From a virus, in IMG/VR virus record IMGVR_UViG_3300027396_000051, positions 1-43,017 of that record: 43,017 bases of DNA, one strand, 5' to 3'. Position numbers and translations under genes: made by a program. Positions 26,507 to 34,387 of the stretch are shown here, piece by piece (the first letter of the stretch is position 1; each line of letters starts with the position of its first letter). A model generated the notes under the pieces. It made no database searches and was not told the DNA's origin. It worked only from the letters and a program-made list of their open reading frames with translations.

Positions 26507-26520
26507 CAAAGGGAGATATT

Positions 26521-27039
26521 ATGGTCGATTTAAAAGATATTATTAATAACATCGAAAACATTTACGGCAGCAATAATAGCTTAAAATTACTTAAAGATTT
26601 TGAGCGTGTTGTTGATGAGCTAGATATCTATGTTTTCGATAACTGGATTGACGGAGAGCTTGTTGCTGGTCCTAATGAAAGTCGTTACTTTGTAGAATGC
26701 ACTTTTATGTGGCCTAAAAAACAAATGCCTGAACCTAAGGGCGGTCTACGTTTAATAGAATACGGTTGTAAAGTTGAGTTTGGTGAAACACGACTTGCTA
26801 AAGTAAGAAAAATTAAAAAACCAGATGATATTCGCCCTGGTACAAAGAAAGGCAAAATTGATCACGAAGATGTCTGGTTAGTTCGTATTACTATGCCTAA
26901 AAAATTAATGGCTGACGTAGATCGAGGCCATAGAAATTTAGATAGCAACAAAATAGAAGATGTTGTTAATCAATATGGTGCAGCAGCAGCAGCGCCAGAT
27001 GCCAGCGAAGAAGCTGTACAGGATATGACAAATGCATAA
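26521..27039 (+). CDS. Conserved T4-like marine phage protein, probable virion component
   Basis: 172 residues. No enzyme motif. Sequence starts MVDLKDIINNIENIYGSNNS and has a 'WPKKQMPEPKGGLRLIEYGC' core and 'VWLVRITMPKKLMADVDRGH'. From memory, proteins with these phrases pair with the following gene in many T4-like cyanophages, usually annotated as hypothetical or structural. First gene after a late promoter, so late expression. The C-terminal ~25 residues are Ala-rich and probably flexible. Overlaps the next start by 8 bases. Confidence 0.65.
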   Translation: MVDLKDIINNIENIYGSNNSLKLLKDFERVVDELDIYVFDNWIDGELVAGPNESRYFVECTFMWPKKQMPEPKGGLRLIEYGCKVEFGETRLAKVRKIKKPDDIRPGTKKGKIDHEDVWLVRITMPKKLMADVDRGHRNLDSNKIEDVVNQYGAAAAAPDASEEAVQDMTNA

Positions 27040-27775
27040 GCAACTTAACGAAGGTTTAAGAACCAACGACCTTAAAGATTTAGTATATTCACTTTTTGAA
27101 GTTGACACATACAAATCTAAGATGGGAGAGGACAAAGATGTTTGTGTTGTTAGCTTTCAGGTCAAAGATCGATCTCCTGCACGTGACCTAATGGAATTCA
27201 TTGAAAAGGGTTATCATTTTGTTTTAGACGCTGACGTTAGTTCAGGCGAAAACGAAAAAGGTGAATATTCAGTATTTGTAGAATTAAACCGAAGCCCTAA
27301 GCTAGCAGAACAAATTAAAGAATTATGTTACGGAGTTAAAAAATTAACCGGCGTAGATGATTTTAAATTTAAATATCACAGAAGTTCCGATGTTCACGAA
27401 GTTAACGAAGAAACATTGAGAAAAATTATTCCCGGTGATTCACGTGCCTACGAAGAACACATGGGCCAGGTTAGAACTGAAGATGTAAAGCGTTTTTTTA
27501 CAAAAACATTAATGGATAACTTAACTCTAAACAACAACGTGATAACAATTCACAAACCGTTTGATGTTAAGGTACAACTAGAAATTATTAAAGACGATAC
27601 TCCAGAATCTATTTTAGAAGCAACAGAAGGTGCATATGTTGTTGACGAAAAAGCAACTAGTGAAATTTTCTGGCTTACAAAAGTTTTAGGCGATTACAGC
27701 ATTAATAAGGTTGGAGAAAATTTTATTTTTAACAACGGTAATCGTTCTATGTTATTGAAAAGGATCGAACAATGA
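27032..27775 (+). CDS. Conserved T4-like marine phage protein, probable virion component
   Basis: 247 residues. N-terminus MHKQLNEGLRTNDLKDLVYS; L-x-E/G at residues 5-8 resembles a T4 prohead-protease site. Alternating alpha/beta sequence with 'GYHFVLDADVSSGENEKGEY...VFVELNR' and a C-terminal 'FWLTKVLGDYSINKVGENFIF'. I recall the same gene pair in cyanophage genomes with no assigned function. ATGA overlap with the endolysin downstream. A structural role rests on context only. Confidence 0.6.
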   Translation: MHKQLNEGLRTNDLKDLVYSLFEVDTYKSKMGEDKDVCVVSFQVKDRSPARDLMEFIEKGYHFVLDADVSSGENEKGEYSVFVELNRSPKLAEQIKELCYGVKKLTGVDDFKFKYHRSSDVHEVNEETLRKIIPGDSRAYEEHMGQVRTEDVKRFFTKTLMDNLTLNNNVITIHKPFDVKVQLEIIKDDTPESILEATEGAYVVDEKATSEIFWLTKVLGDYSINKVGENFIFNNGNRSMLLKRIEQ

Positions 27776-28407
27776 GCTTCACATTTAACTTTACTAGAGA
27801 TCAAGTAGCAGATATCATCAAAGGTAATCCATATATTGATCATTGGTACGAAGCATTAAATGAAATTTTACCAGATTATGAAATTAACACCCCCCAACGT
27901 GTAGCAGCTTTTATGGCACAATGCGCACACGAATCAGGTGGATTTCGTGTATTAAAAGAAAACTTAAATTATAAAGCACCTAGTCTACGTAAGATTTTTC
28001 CTAAGTATTTTACAGACGATGCAACAGCTAATCACTATGCTAGTTTACCTAACAAGCAAGAAGCTATAGCAAATCGCATTTATGCAAATCGTATGGGTAA
28101 CGGTCCAGAAGACTCTGGCGACGGTTATCGTTACTGCGGTCGCGGACTAATTCAATTAACAGGTAAAGAAAATTATACCTGGTTTGCTGCCAGTTTAGAT
28201 ATTCCTGTAGAGGAAGCGGCAGAATACCTACAGACATTCGAAGGTGCTGTGCAATCAGCTTGCTGGTTCTGGGAAACAAACAACCTAAATCAATGGGCAG
28301 ACAAAGGTGACATCCTAACATTAACCAAGCGTATCAACGGTGGTACTATTGGTTTAGAAGATCGTATCAAACATTATAATCACGCATTACACGTTTTTGG
28401 AGCATAA
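27772..28407 (+). CDS. GH19 (chitinase-like) endolysin
   Basis: 211 residues. The glycoside hydrolase family 19 lysozyme pattern is clear: 'AQCAHESGGF' with the catalytic Glu at 54, 'RYCGRGLIQLTGKENY', and 'LTKRINGG'. Phage GH19 proteins cleave the peptidoglycan glycan backbone. No signal peptide, so it needs a holin; spanin genes and a holin candidate follow directly, making this the lysis endolysin. A second GH19 domain in the window (gene at 40170) is built differently and is probably virion-borne. Confidence 0.85.
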   Translation: MSFTFNFTRDQVADIIKGNPYIDHWYEALNEILPDYEINTPQRVAAFMAQCAHESGGFRVLKENLNYKAPSLRKIFPKYFTDDATANHYASLPNKQEAIANRIYANRMGNGPEDSGDGYRYCGRGLIQLTGKENYTWFAASLDIPVEEAAEYLQTFEGAVQSACWFWETNNLNQWADKGDILTLTKRINGGTIGLEDRIKHYNHALHVFGA

Positions 28408-28410
28408 CTT

Positions 28411-28875
28411 ATGTGGATGCTAGCGTGGGTACCGGATGCTGTACTAATTTATGCTGTACACCTAGTATTACTAGCAGGTGCCATTGGTACATTTTTAAGT
28501 TTCTTTTTATTACATAGAATTGTACGTTGGTTCCCTGCACTAGCACCGTATCATTTACTTTTACAAATTGTCAGTGTTGTATTATTAGTTGCTGGGGTTT
28601 ATTTTAAAGGTGGCTACGATACTGAAGCAGAATGGAGAGCTAAGGTAAAAGAAGCAGAAGATAAAGTTGCACAGGCAGAACGTGCTAGTTCAGACCTTAA
28701 TAAACAATTAAGTGAAGAAAAGAAAAAGAAACAAAAAGTTCGTGTTGAATACTACAATACGGTTAAAACACAAATTCAAGAAGTTGAAAAAATTATCAAT
28801 GCAGAATGCAAAATAGACCCTCGAGTAAACGAGTTAGTTAATAAAGCTGCAACTAATCCAGAGGCTAAAAAATGA
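28411..28875 (+). CDS. Inner-membrane spanin candidate (Rz-like)
   Basis: 154 residues. Two N-terminal membrane segments (about residues 8-33 and 45-67), then a charged coiled coil (EAEWRAKVKEAEDKVAQAER onward, residues 70-130) ending before a short tail. It overlaps the lipoprotein gene by ATGA. Rz/Rz1 pairs commonly overlap and the i-spanin carries a periplasmic coiled coil. Usual i-spanins have a single membrane anchor; two are unusual and would place the coil according to an in-in or out-out topology. Called from context plus coil. Confidence 0.65.
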   Translation: MWMLAWVPDAVLIYAVHLVLLAGAIGTFLSFFLLHRIVRWFPALAPYHLLLQIVSVVLLVAGVYFKGGYDTEAEWRAKVKEAEDKVAQAERASSDLNKQLSEEKKKKQKVRVEYYNTVKTQIQEVEKIINAECKIDPRVNELVNKAATNPEAKK

Positions 28876-29138
28876 AAAAATTAGCACTTTTATTAGCAGT
28901 AACTTTATTAGCAGGATGTTCAACTGCTCCTGTAATTCCTAAATGGCCCGAGGTTCCTAAAGAATTATTAGAAGCTTGTCCCGATCTAAAAACCGTAGAT
29001 CCTAAAAATGACAAACTTAGCGCCATTGTTGAAGTTGTAGCAGACAACTACAAGGAATATTACGATTGCAAAGCACAGGTTGATAATTGGATTTCATGGT
29101 ACAAAGGGCAACAAAAAATTTGGGAAACACTTAAATAA
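28872..29138 (+). CDS. Outer-membrane lipoprotein spanin candidate (Rz1-like)
   Basis: 88 residues. Lipoprotein signal MKKLALLLAVTLLAGC with lipobox LLAGC, Cys16 as lipidated residue, leaving a mature chain of 73. The residue after Cys is Ser, which favours outer-membrane sorting. The mature part starts Pro-rich (STAPVIPKWPEVPKELLEAC) as in many o-spanins. Together with the coiled-coil partner upstream it would fuse the two membranes at lysis. Start overlaps the i-spanin stop (ATGA). Confidence 0.7.
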   Translation: MKKLALLLAVTLLAGCSTAPVIPKWPEVPKELLEACPDLKTVDPKNDKLSAIVEVVADNYKEYYDCKAQVDNWISWYKGQQKIWETLK

Positions 29139-29162
29139 AGTTAGTATTTAAAGGAGCGATGA

Positions 29163-29726
29163 ATGGCATTAATTGATTCAGTGTTAAATTTAGTTAACAA
29201 GCAACCCAAAGATCCGGACGCACCAAAGCCTCCAGTGGGATCACGCAGCGAGCGTGAAGCAAAACTAAAAGACAAAGCAGGTATGGTTATTTCTGTATTT
29301 GCATTATTATTAGCGGTTAACGCATGGTATAGTGGCAAATTATCTAGCACGGTATTAAACAATACACTAGGTGCTAACAATACATGGGCACAATATCAAG
29401 CCAAAGCAGGTCGTGGAGTTAGCTACGAGATTGCCGCTAAGACAACCGCTGATCCAAAACTTAAAGCAGCGTTCATGGCTGAAAAAGAACGCATGGATGA
29501 AGACAAGAAAGAACTTGCTGTTAAAGCAAAGGCCATGGAACACGAGCGTGAAATTGCTAAAAAGTCTAGCCCATGGATTGGTTATGCTTCAACAGCGTAT
29601 CAATTAGCTATTGTTGTATTATCTGCAAGTATTCTTGCAGTTAGCATGGCAATGTTCTGGGGCAGCTTTGTAGTAGCGGGCGCCGGAGTATTATTGAGCC
29701 TAAATGGTTTATTCCTTTGGTTCTAA
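29163..29726 (+). CDS. DUF4337-like membrane protein in the lysis region
   Basis: 187 residues. One membrane segment near residues 40-57 (GMVISVFALLLAVNAWYSGK), then a 'NNTWAQYQAKAGR' segment and a Lys/Glu-rich coil, then two C-terminal membrane segments (about 140-187). The order TM / N-x-W-A-x-[FY]-QAK / coil / TM-TM is that of the DUF4337 family found in bacteria, of unknown function. An AAGGAGCG site lies 9 bases upstream. Between spanins and holin candidate it could be an antiholin, lysis timer or envelope modifier (inference only). Confidence 0.6.
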   Translation: MALIDSVLNLVNKQPKDPDAPKPPVGSRSEREAKLKDKAGMVISVFALLLAVNAWYSGKLSSTVLNNTLGANNTWAQYQAKAGRGVSYEIAAKTTADPKLKAAFMAEKERMDEDKKELAVKAKAMEHEREIAKKSSPWIGYASTAYQLAIVVLSASILAVSMAMFWGSFVVAGAGVLLSLNGLFLWF

Positions 29727-29745
29727 AATAAATTAGGAGCGGACA

Positions 29746-30267
29746 ATGACTGAAGAAGTAAAGAGCGAAAGTGAAAAGAAAAAAGAAGATTGGATGAATG
29801 CTAAATGGCGTCCAATGATGGGTTGGATGTATATGGTTGTCTGCATGATGGACATGGTTGTATTTCCAATCTTATGGAGTTTGTTACAAACTCTAACACA
29901 TAGTCCTATTACACAATGGAATCCATTAACCTTACAAGGTGCTGGTTTATTCCATATCGCAATGGGTGCAGTATTAGGTATCGCGGCATTTGGTCGCACA
30001 CAAGAAAAACTAAATGGAGCAAACAATGGTGGCGCACAACCAATGGCAACAAGTAACCCTTCAACATTTGGCCCTGCTACGGCAGCACCAAGCAGTTTCC
30101 CAGCAGCGACTACGCCAGGTTTCGGAGCACCAAGCTCCCCAAGTAGCTTTAGCGGAAGCAGCTTTGGAGGCGTATCTAAGCCAGCAACATTTGGGGCACC
30201 AGCTGCACCGATGATGAGCAGTACAGGTAAACCAATGCCGGTTCAACCTGATCAACCAGAAATTTAA
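29746..30267 (+). CDS. Holin candidate with Phe-Gly-rich tail
   Basis: 173 residues. The N-terminal part 'KKEDWMNAKWRPMMGWMYMV' followed by two hydrophobic segments (about 25-47 and 62-86) resembles small holins of the GTA_holin_3TM type. The C-terminal ~80 residues are low-complexity Ala/Pro/Ser/Phe/Gly sequence with repeated F-G dipeptides (STFGPA, PGFGAP, SSFGGV, ATFGAP). The position after endolysin and spanin genes supports holin function. A pore-forming structural role other than lysis is not excluded. AGGAGCGGAC precedes the ATG. Confidence 0.55.
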   Translation: MTEEVKSESEKKKEDWMNAKWRPMMGWMYMVVCMMDMVVFPILWSLLQTLTHSPITQWNPLTLQGAGLFHIAMGAVLGIAAFGRTQEKLNGANNGGAQPMATSNPSTFGPATAAPSSFPAATTPGFGAPSSPSSFSGSSFGGVSKPATFGAPAAPMMSSTGKPMPVQPDQPEI

Positions 30268-30276
30268 GGAGATAGT

Positions 30277-30483
30277 ATGAAACACATTATTTTTGTAGCA
30301 GGTCTTGCATTAGCAGTTTCTTCCCCTGCATTTGCAGCCGATGCTCCTGCAAAAGCAGAAAAGGTTTGTATTAAAACTACTGATGCCAAAACAGGTAAAG
30401 AAGTTGAAAAATGCAAAACTATGAAAAAACACGAAAAGAAAGAAGGAACTAAGGTTGAAGGAACAAAGCCAGATAAAAAATAA
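30277..30483 (+). CDS. Small secreted Lys-rich protein
   Basis: 68 residues with a clear Sec signal (MKHIIFVAGLALAVSSPAFA, cleavage after Ala20), mature ~48 residues, strongly basic, with two Cys (VCIKTTDAKTGKEVEKC) that could form a disulphide in the periplasm. AAGGAGATAG ribosome site. Last gene of the late lysis operon, just before the terminator. Function unknown; it may bind the anionic cell wall or outer membrane at lysis (inference). Confidence 0.6.
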   Translation: MKHIIFVAGLALAVSSPAFAADAPAKAEKVCIKTTDAKTGKEVEKCKTMKKHEKKEGTKVEGTKPDKK

Positions 30484-30511
30484 TTTGAGCTCAGTAAATC
30501 TTAATTAAATA

Positions 30512-30540
30512 AAAGGACTACTTGACGTGGTCCTTTTTTT
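30512..30540 (+). terminator. Rho-independent terminator closing the lysis operon
   Basis: AAAGGACTAC, loop TTGAC, GTGGTCCTTT: a 10-bp stem with one G-U pair, followed by a run of T to 30540. The loop and first base of the 3' arm double as the -35 box of the next promoter. Confidence 0.85.
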
Positions 30541-30557
30541 ATTGTATAATAGTATTA
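30522..30557 (+). promoter_or_regulatory. Sigma70-type promoter nested in the terminator, drives dnaJ
   Basis: TTGACG (30522-30527), a 17-base spacer made of the terminator's 3' arm and T-run, then a perfect TATAAT (30545-30550). The expected start of transcription is at about 30557, the A of the dnaJ ATG, so the message would be leaderless. Host-polymerase (early) use is inferred from the consensus boxes. Confidence 0.8.
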
Positions 30558-31402
30558 TGGATTATTACTCAACACTAGGTTTACAAAGAGGTGCATCTGA
30601 CGACGAGATTAAAAAGGCTTATCGCAAACTTGCGATGAAGCATCATCCCGATCGTGGAGGTGACCAAAATAAATTTAAAGAAATATCTACTGCCTACGAA
30701 GCATTAAGCGATCCTGATAAAAAACGGATTATTGATATGGGCGGAGATCCTAATGCACAACCAGGAATGGGCGGCGGATTTTACAACCAAGGCCCATTTG
30801 AATTTCACTTCGGTGGCGGCATGCCGGGCATGGACGATATTTTTTCGCAGTTTGGATTTGGACGTAGGCCAATGCGAAGAAATAGATCTGTTAACATTAA
30901 CGTAGAACTTTCCTTAGAAGAAGTTTTAAAAGGCAAAGATTTAAATGCTGAAATTACTATACCCGGCGGGCAAAGAAAATTAATTAATATTTCAATTCCT
31001 GCAGGCGTAGATCACGGCCAACAAATTCGATATGAAGGTATGGGCGACACAACCCTACGAGATGTCCCGGCAGGAGATTTGATTGTTAATCTTTATATTC
31101 GAAAACATCCAACATTTATTAGAGAAGGCGATTCTTTAATCTTTGAACATAATATTTCTGTCTGGGATGCTATATTAGGAACAACAATAGATGTTCCTAC
31201 TATCTCAGGAAAAAATATTAGTGTCAGTGTTCCAGCAGGAACACAATCAAATACAATACTAAGTTGCAAAGGAGAAGGTTTGCCAAATATGCGTTCAAAA
31301 ATACGTGGGCCGTTATTAATTAAAATTAATGTCAATATTCCACGTAACCTATCAGCTAATCAAATACATAAAGTACAACAACTAAGAGACGGAGTCGAAT
31401 AA
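30557..31402 (+). CDS. dnaJ: DnaJ/CbpA-type Hsp40 co-chaperone
   Basis: 281 residues from ATG 30557; ten more codons upstream are open but would lie over the promoter, and the J-domain itself begins at residue 2 (DYYSTLGL). J-domain with HPD at 30-32, a Gly/Phe-rich linker (about 65-110), and two C-terminal substrate-binding beta domains (VNINVELSLEEVLKG...; GDLIVNLYIRKHPTFIREGD). There is no CxxCxGxG zinc region, so it is the class B (CbpA-like) form. It would stimulate host DnaK. There is no ribosome site before the start, fitting a leaderless message. The TAATG junction couples it to clpA. Confidence 0.9.
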   Translation: MDYYSTLGLQRGASDDEIKKAYRKLAMKHHPDRGGDQNKFKEISTAYEALSDPDKKRIIDMGGDPNAQPGMGGGFYNQGPFEFHFGGGMPGMDDIFSQFGFGRRPMRRNRSVNINVELSLEEVLKGKDLNAEITIPGGQRKLINISIPAGVDHGQQIRYEGMGDTTLRDVPAGDLIVNLYIRKHPTFIREGDSLIFEHNISVWDAILGTTIDVPTISGKNISVSVPAGTQSNTILSCKGEGLPNMRSKIRGPLLIKINVNIPRNLSANQIHKVQQLRDGVE

Positions 31403-33714
31403 TGATTGAACCAAGTCAAAGTCTACAACAAATTTTTGAAAATTCGATGAATATGGCAAAAAGCCTTGATCACGAATATATTACCATTGAACATTTGCTT
31501 CTTGGTATAATGGATGATGCTGATTCATTTAAGATGATCACCGACTTCGGTGCTGATGCTAATTTTATTAAAACAAATCTAGATCATTATATTAAAAATA
31601 ATCTTAGCGATATTAAAAATCCAGAATGCGAAAAACCAAGAAAAACTCATGCTGTAGAACGTGTGCTCAATAGATGTTTTACTCAAGTTTTGTTTAGTGG
31701 GCGTCAACGTATTGAAGTTGCAGATGTTATTGTTAGCATCTTAAATGAAAAAAATAGTTTTGCATTTTATTTTTTAAACAAAGGCGGCTTAACAAAAGAA
31801 AAATTTATTAATTATTTCCAAGAAATGGTTAATAATGAAGAAGAATCAAGCCAAGAAACCGCAGTTACAAACCCTAGTCAGATGGAACGAATTATTAATA
31901 CTTTTTGTACTAACCTAAGCCTACAAGCAAAACAACGTAAAATTGATCCTGTTATTGGTAGAGACGACGAGCTTGAAAAGGTACAACTTGTTCTTGCTCG
32001 CAGAAACAAATGTAATGTTTTACTGGTAGGTGAACCCGGAGTCGGTAAGACTGCTATTGTAGAAGGTCTTGCTCGCAAGATCTTTGAAAAGAAAGTACCT
32101 AAGTTTATTCAAGACCATCAGGTCTATAGTTTAGATATTTCAGCATTGCTAGCTGGTAGTAAGTATCGTGGAGATTTTGAAGAACGTGTAAAAGCTGTGT
32201 TAGGTGCTTTAGAAAAGAAAGGCAAGATTATTTTATTCATTGACGAAGCACACATGATGCAAGGTGCCGGTGCTGCTAATCAAAGTTCAAATGATATGGC
32301 CAATATGTTGAAGCCAATCCTTACTAAAGGTGTTATTAAACTTGTAGCATCAACTACGTGGGAAGATTATCGTAAACATTTTGAAAAAGATCGTGCTCTA
32401 ATGCGTCGATTCCAACGTGTTACGGTTGACGAGCCAACGCCAGAACTTGCAGTTAAAATTATTAAAGGTATTAAGAAATACTACGAAAAACATCACAACG
32501 TTAAAATTACTGACGGTGCAATTGAGCAATCAGTTAAACTTTCTATGAAGTATATGTCTGATAAAAAATTACCAGACAAAGCAATTGACATTATCGATTG
32601 TGCTTGTGCTCGTTATAAAGTAAAAGACGAAGACGGCATGGAAGGCATTGAACAACTGGTAGATATTGAACAGGTTACATACGAACTTAGTAAAATGGTT
32701 AATATGCCGCTAGAAATGGTAGCACAAAAAGAAAGTAAGAACTTATCTGACCTAGAAGGTTCCATGAAGGCATCTGTTTATGGACAAGATACAGCAGTTG
32801 ATAATCTTCTTGATAAGATTTTTGTTTCTCAAGCAGGTATGAAAAATCCTAATAAACCCATTGGCAGTTTTCTATTTTTAGGTCCAACTGGTACAGGTAA
32901 AACAGAAACTGCAAGAGCGTTAGCAGATAAAATGGGTATGCAATTAATTCGTTTTGATATGAGTGAATATCAAGAAAAACATAGCGTTGCTCGATTAATT
33001 GGTGCACCTCCTGGTTATGTTGGATACGAAGATAACGCAGGTCAGTTGATTACCAAACTACAAGAACACCCAAATGCTGTATTGCTTTTAGATGAAATTG
33101 AAAAAGCACATCCCGATGTGTCAAACATCTTGTTACAATTTATGGATAACGGATTTGTAACTGGAAGTAATGGAAAACAAGCAGACGGTCGCAACACTAT
33201 TTTAATTATGACCAGTAATTTAGGGGCAGCAGACAACGAAAAAAATACCATAGGTTTTGGTGACTTAAGCAAGGACGACGAGGACGACAAGGCAGTTAAG
33301 AAATTCTTTGCTCCGGAGTTCCGTAATCGTTTAGATGCTATTATTAAGTTTTCAAATCTTTCAATGGTTACCGTTGGTCAAATTGTTAAAAAGTTTGTTA
33401 AAGAACTTAACGATCAACTTAAAGATAAAGGCATTGAGATTGTTGTTGATTCCGAATCAGTTAAATGGTTAGCTGAAAGAGGTTACGATAAAAAGATGGG
33501 CGCAAGACCGTTGGCTCGTTTAATTGATAATAAACTCAAATCTCCTTTGAGCCGTAAAGTCCTATTTGGAGAATTACAAAACGGCGGACGAGTTGATGTT
33601 AGCATTGAGAATGACGATCTAAAATTTGAAATTAGTCCTATTTTAACCAAAGAACAGAAAAAGGCATTGAAGCGAGGGTTAAACTTGGAGGAATCCAATG
33701 AAGAAACCGTATGA
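31402..33714 (+). CDS. clpA: ClpA-type AAA+ unfoldase
   Basis: 770 residues (E. coli ClpA 758). N-terminal Clp repeat domain (SLDHEYITIEHLLLGIMDDA), then D1 with Walker A GEPGVGKT (210-217) and 'FIDEAH', D2 with Walker A GPTGTGKT (494-501) and 'LLLDEIEKAHP', then sensor 'GARPLARLI' and ClpA-type C-terminus. There is no long coiled-coil M domain between D1 and D2, which excludes ClpB. An Ile-Gly-Phe loop (617-619, in KNTIGFGD) sits where ClpA/ClpX carry their ClpP-docking IGL/IGF tripeptide. So it probably feeds proteins to a host (or other) ClpP; no clpP is present in the window. Translationally coupled to dnaJ. Confidence 0.88.
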   Translation: MIEPSQSLQQIFENSMNMAKSLDHEYITIEHLLLGIMDDADSFKMITDFGADANFIKTNLDHYIKNNLSDIKNPECEKPRKTHAVERVLNRCFTQVLFSGRQRIEVADVIVSILNEKNSFAFYFLNKGGLTKEKFINYFQEMVNNEEESSQETAVTNPSQMERIINTFCTNLSLQAKQRKIDPVIGRDDELEKVQLVLARRNKCNVLLVGEPGVGKTAIVEGLARKIFEKKVPKFIQDHQVYSLDISALLAGSKYRGDFEERVKAVLGALEKKGKIILFIDEAHMMQGAGAANQSSNDMANMLKPILTKGVIKLVASTTWEDYRKHFEKDRALMRRFQRVTVDEPTPELAVKIIKGIKKYYEKHHNVKITDGAIEQSVKLSMKYMSDKKLPDKAIDIIDCACARYKVKDEDGMEGIEQLVDIEQVTYELSKMVNMPLEMVAQKESKNLSDLEGSMKASVYGQDTAVDNLLDKIFVSQAGMKNPNKPIGSFLFLGPTGTGKTETARALADKMGMQLIRFDMSEYQEKHSVARLIGAPPGYVGYEDNAGQLITKLQEHPNAVLLLDEIEKAHPDVSNILLQFMDNGFVTGSNGKQADGRNTILIMTSNLGAADNEKNTIGFGDLSKDDEDDKAVKKFFAPEFRNRLDAIIKFSNLSMVTVGQIVKKFVKELNDQLKDKGIEIVVDSESVKWLAERGYDKKMGARPLARLIDNKLKSPLSRKVLFGELQNGGRVDVSIENDDLKFEISPILTKEQKKALKRGLNLEESNEETV

Positions 33715-34384
33715 TGTAAAGTATACAGGTCAAAAGTTTTACAATAAGTGGTTATACAAAGTTACCGTCTTGATCAAGGGGGTATCTTTGTTACGCACAA
33801 AAACATATGATGAGATTAGAGAATTCTGTTTAAACCCAGAAGAACAAGATCGACATTATTATTTTGACAGCAGAAAACAAGCATTTAGTAACAAAGATCA
33901 AATCTTAGAACTAGTTACATTTTTAGAAAAAAATAAAAATGTTGAATTTACTAAAAGAATTGAAAGTAGATATATCGACATATACACTAACGATGCTACA
34001 TTTTGTAAAAATCTTGCTTTAGAATTTAAAGATTATGTAAGACATGTATTTGAACCATTTCCTGGGCAAGAACAAGAACAAACAAATTCAAATTCGATTT
34101 TTGCTAAAAAATTACCTCATAATAGATATAACTACAAAGTATATCTTCTTCCCCATAAGTTAAAAGGAAATAAAGAAGCAAAAGAAAGTTTTGTTTCTTG
34201 GATTGAAACTCAAGGGGAAAAGATACGAATGTCAACCGCAGTTAAAAGTTGGTTTATAAAGACCGATTATAATTGGGACCGTCGATACGTACTTGTAGAG
34301 GACGAAAAAACTCTATTCATGATGCAATTGCGAAATGGTGAAGTTGTGGGTAGGGTTTACGACTATCAAATTTTAGCTAAATAA
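33698..34384 (+). CDS. Unknown protein translated from the clpA message
   Basis: 228 residues, starting inside the end of clpA (17-base overlap) with GGAGG just upstream (33688), so translationally coupled. Rich in aromatic and Lys residues. Starts MKKPYDVKYTGQKFYNKWLY; a repeated strand pattern 'NKWLYKVTVLIKG' and 'NRYNYKVYLLPHK' suggests two related alpha/beta halves. No recognised motif. Coupling to an unfoldase makes an adaptor or substrate-selection role worth testing, but nothing in the sequence shows it. Confidence 0.6.
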   Translation: MKKPYDVKYTGQKFYNKWLYKVTVLIKGVSLLRTKTYDEIREFCLNPEEQDRHYYFDSRKQAFSNKDQILELVTFLEKNKNVEFTKRIESRYIDIYTNDATFCKNLALEFKDYVRHVFEPFPGQEQEQTNSNSIFAKKLPHNRYNYKVYLLPHKLKGNKEAKESFVSWIETQGEKIRMSTAVKSWFIKTDYNWDRRYVLVEDEKTLFMMQLRNGEVVGRVYDYQILAK

Positions 34385-34387
34385 GAG

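Noticed and set aside
26380-26520. tRNA or riboswitch in the largest gap
   Set aside because: No cloverleaf or known aptamer pattern seen; only the hairpin, ribosome sites and a late promoter.
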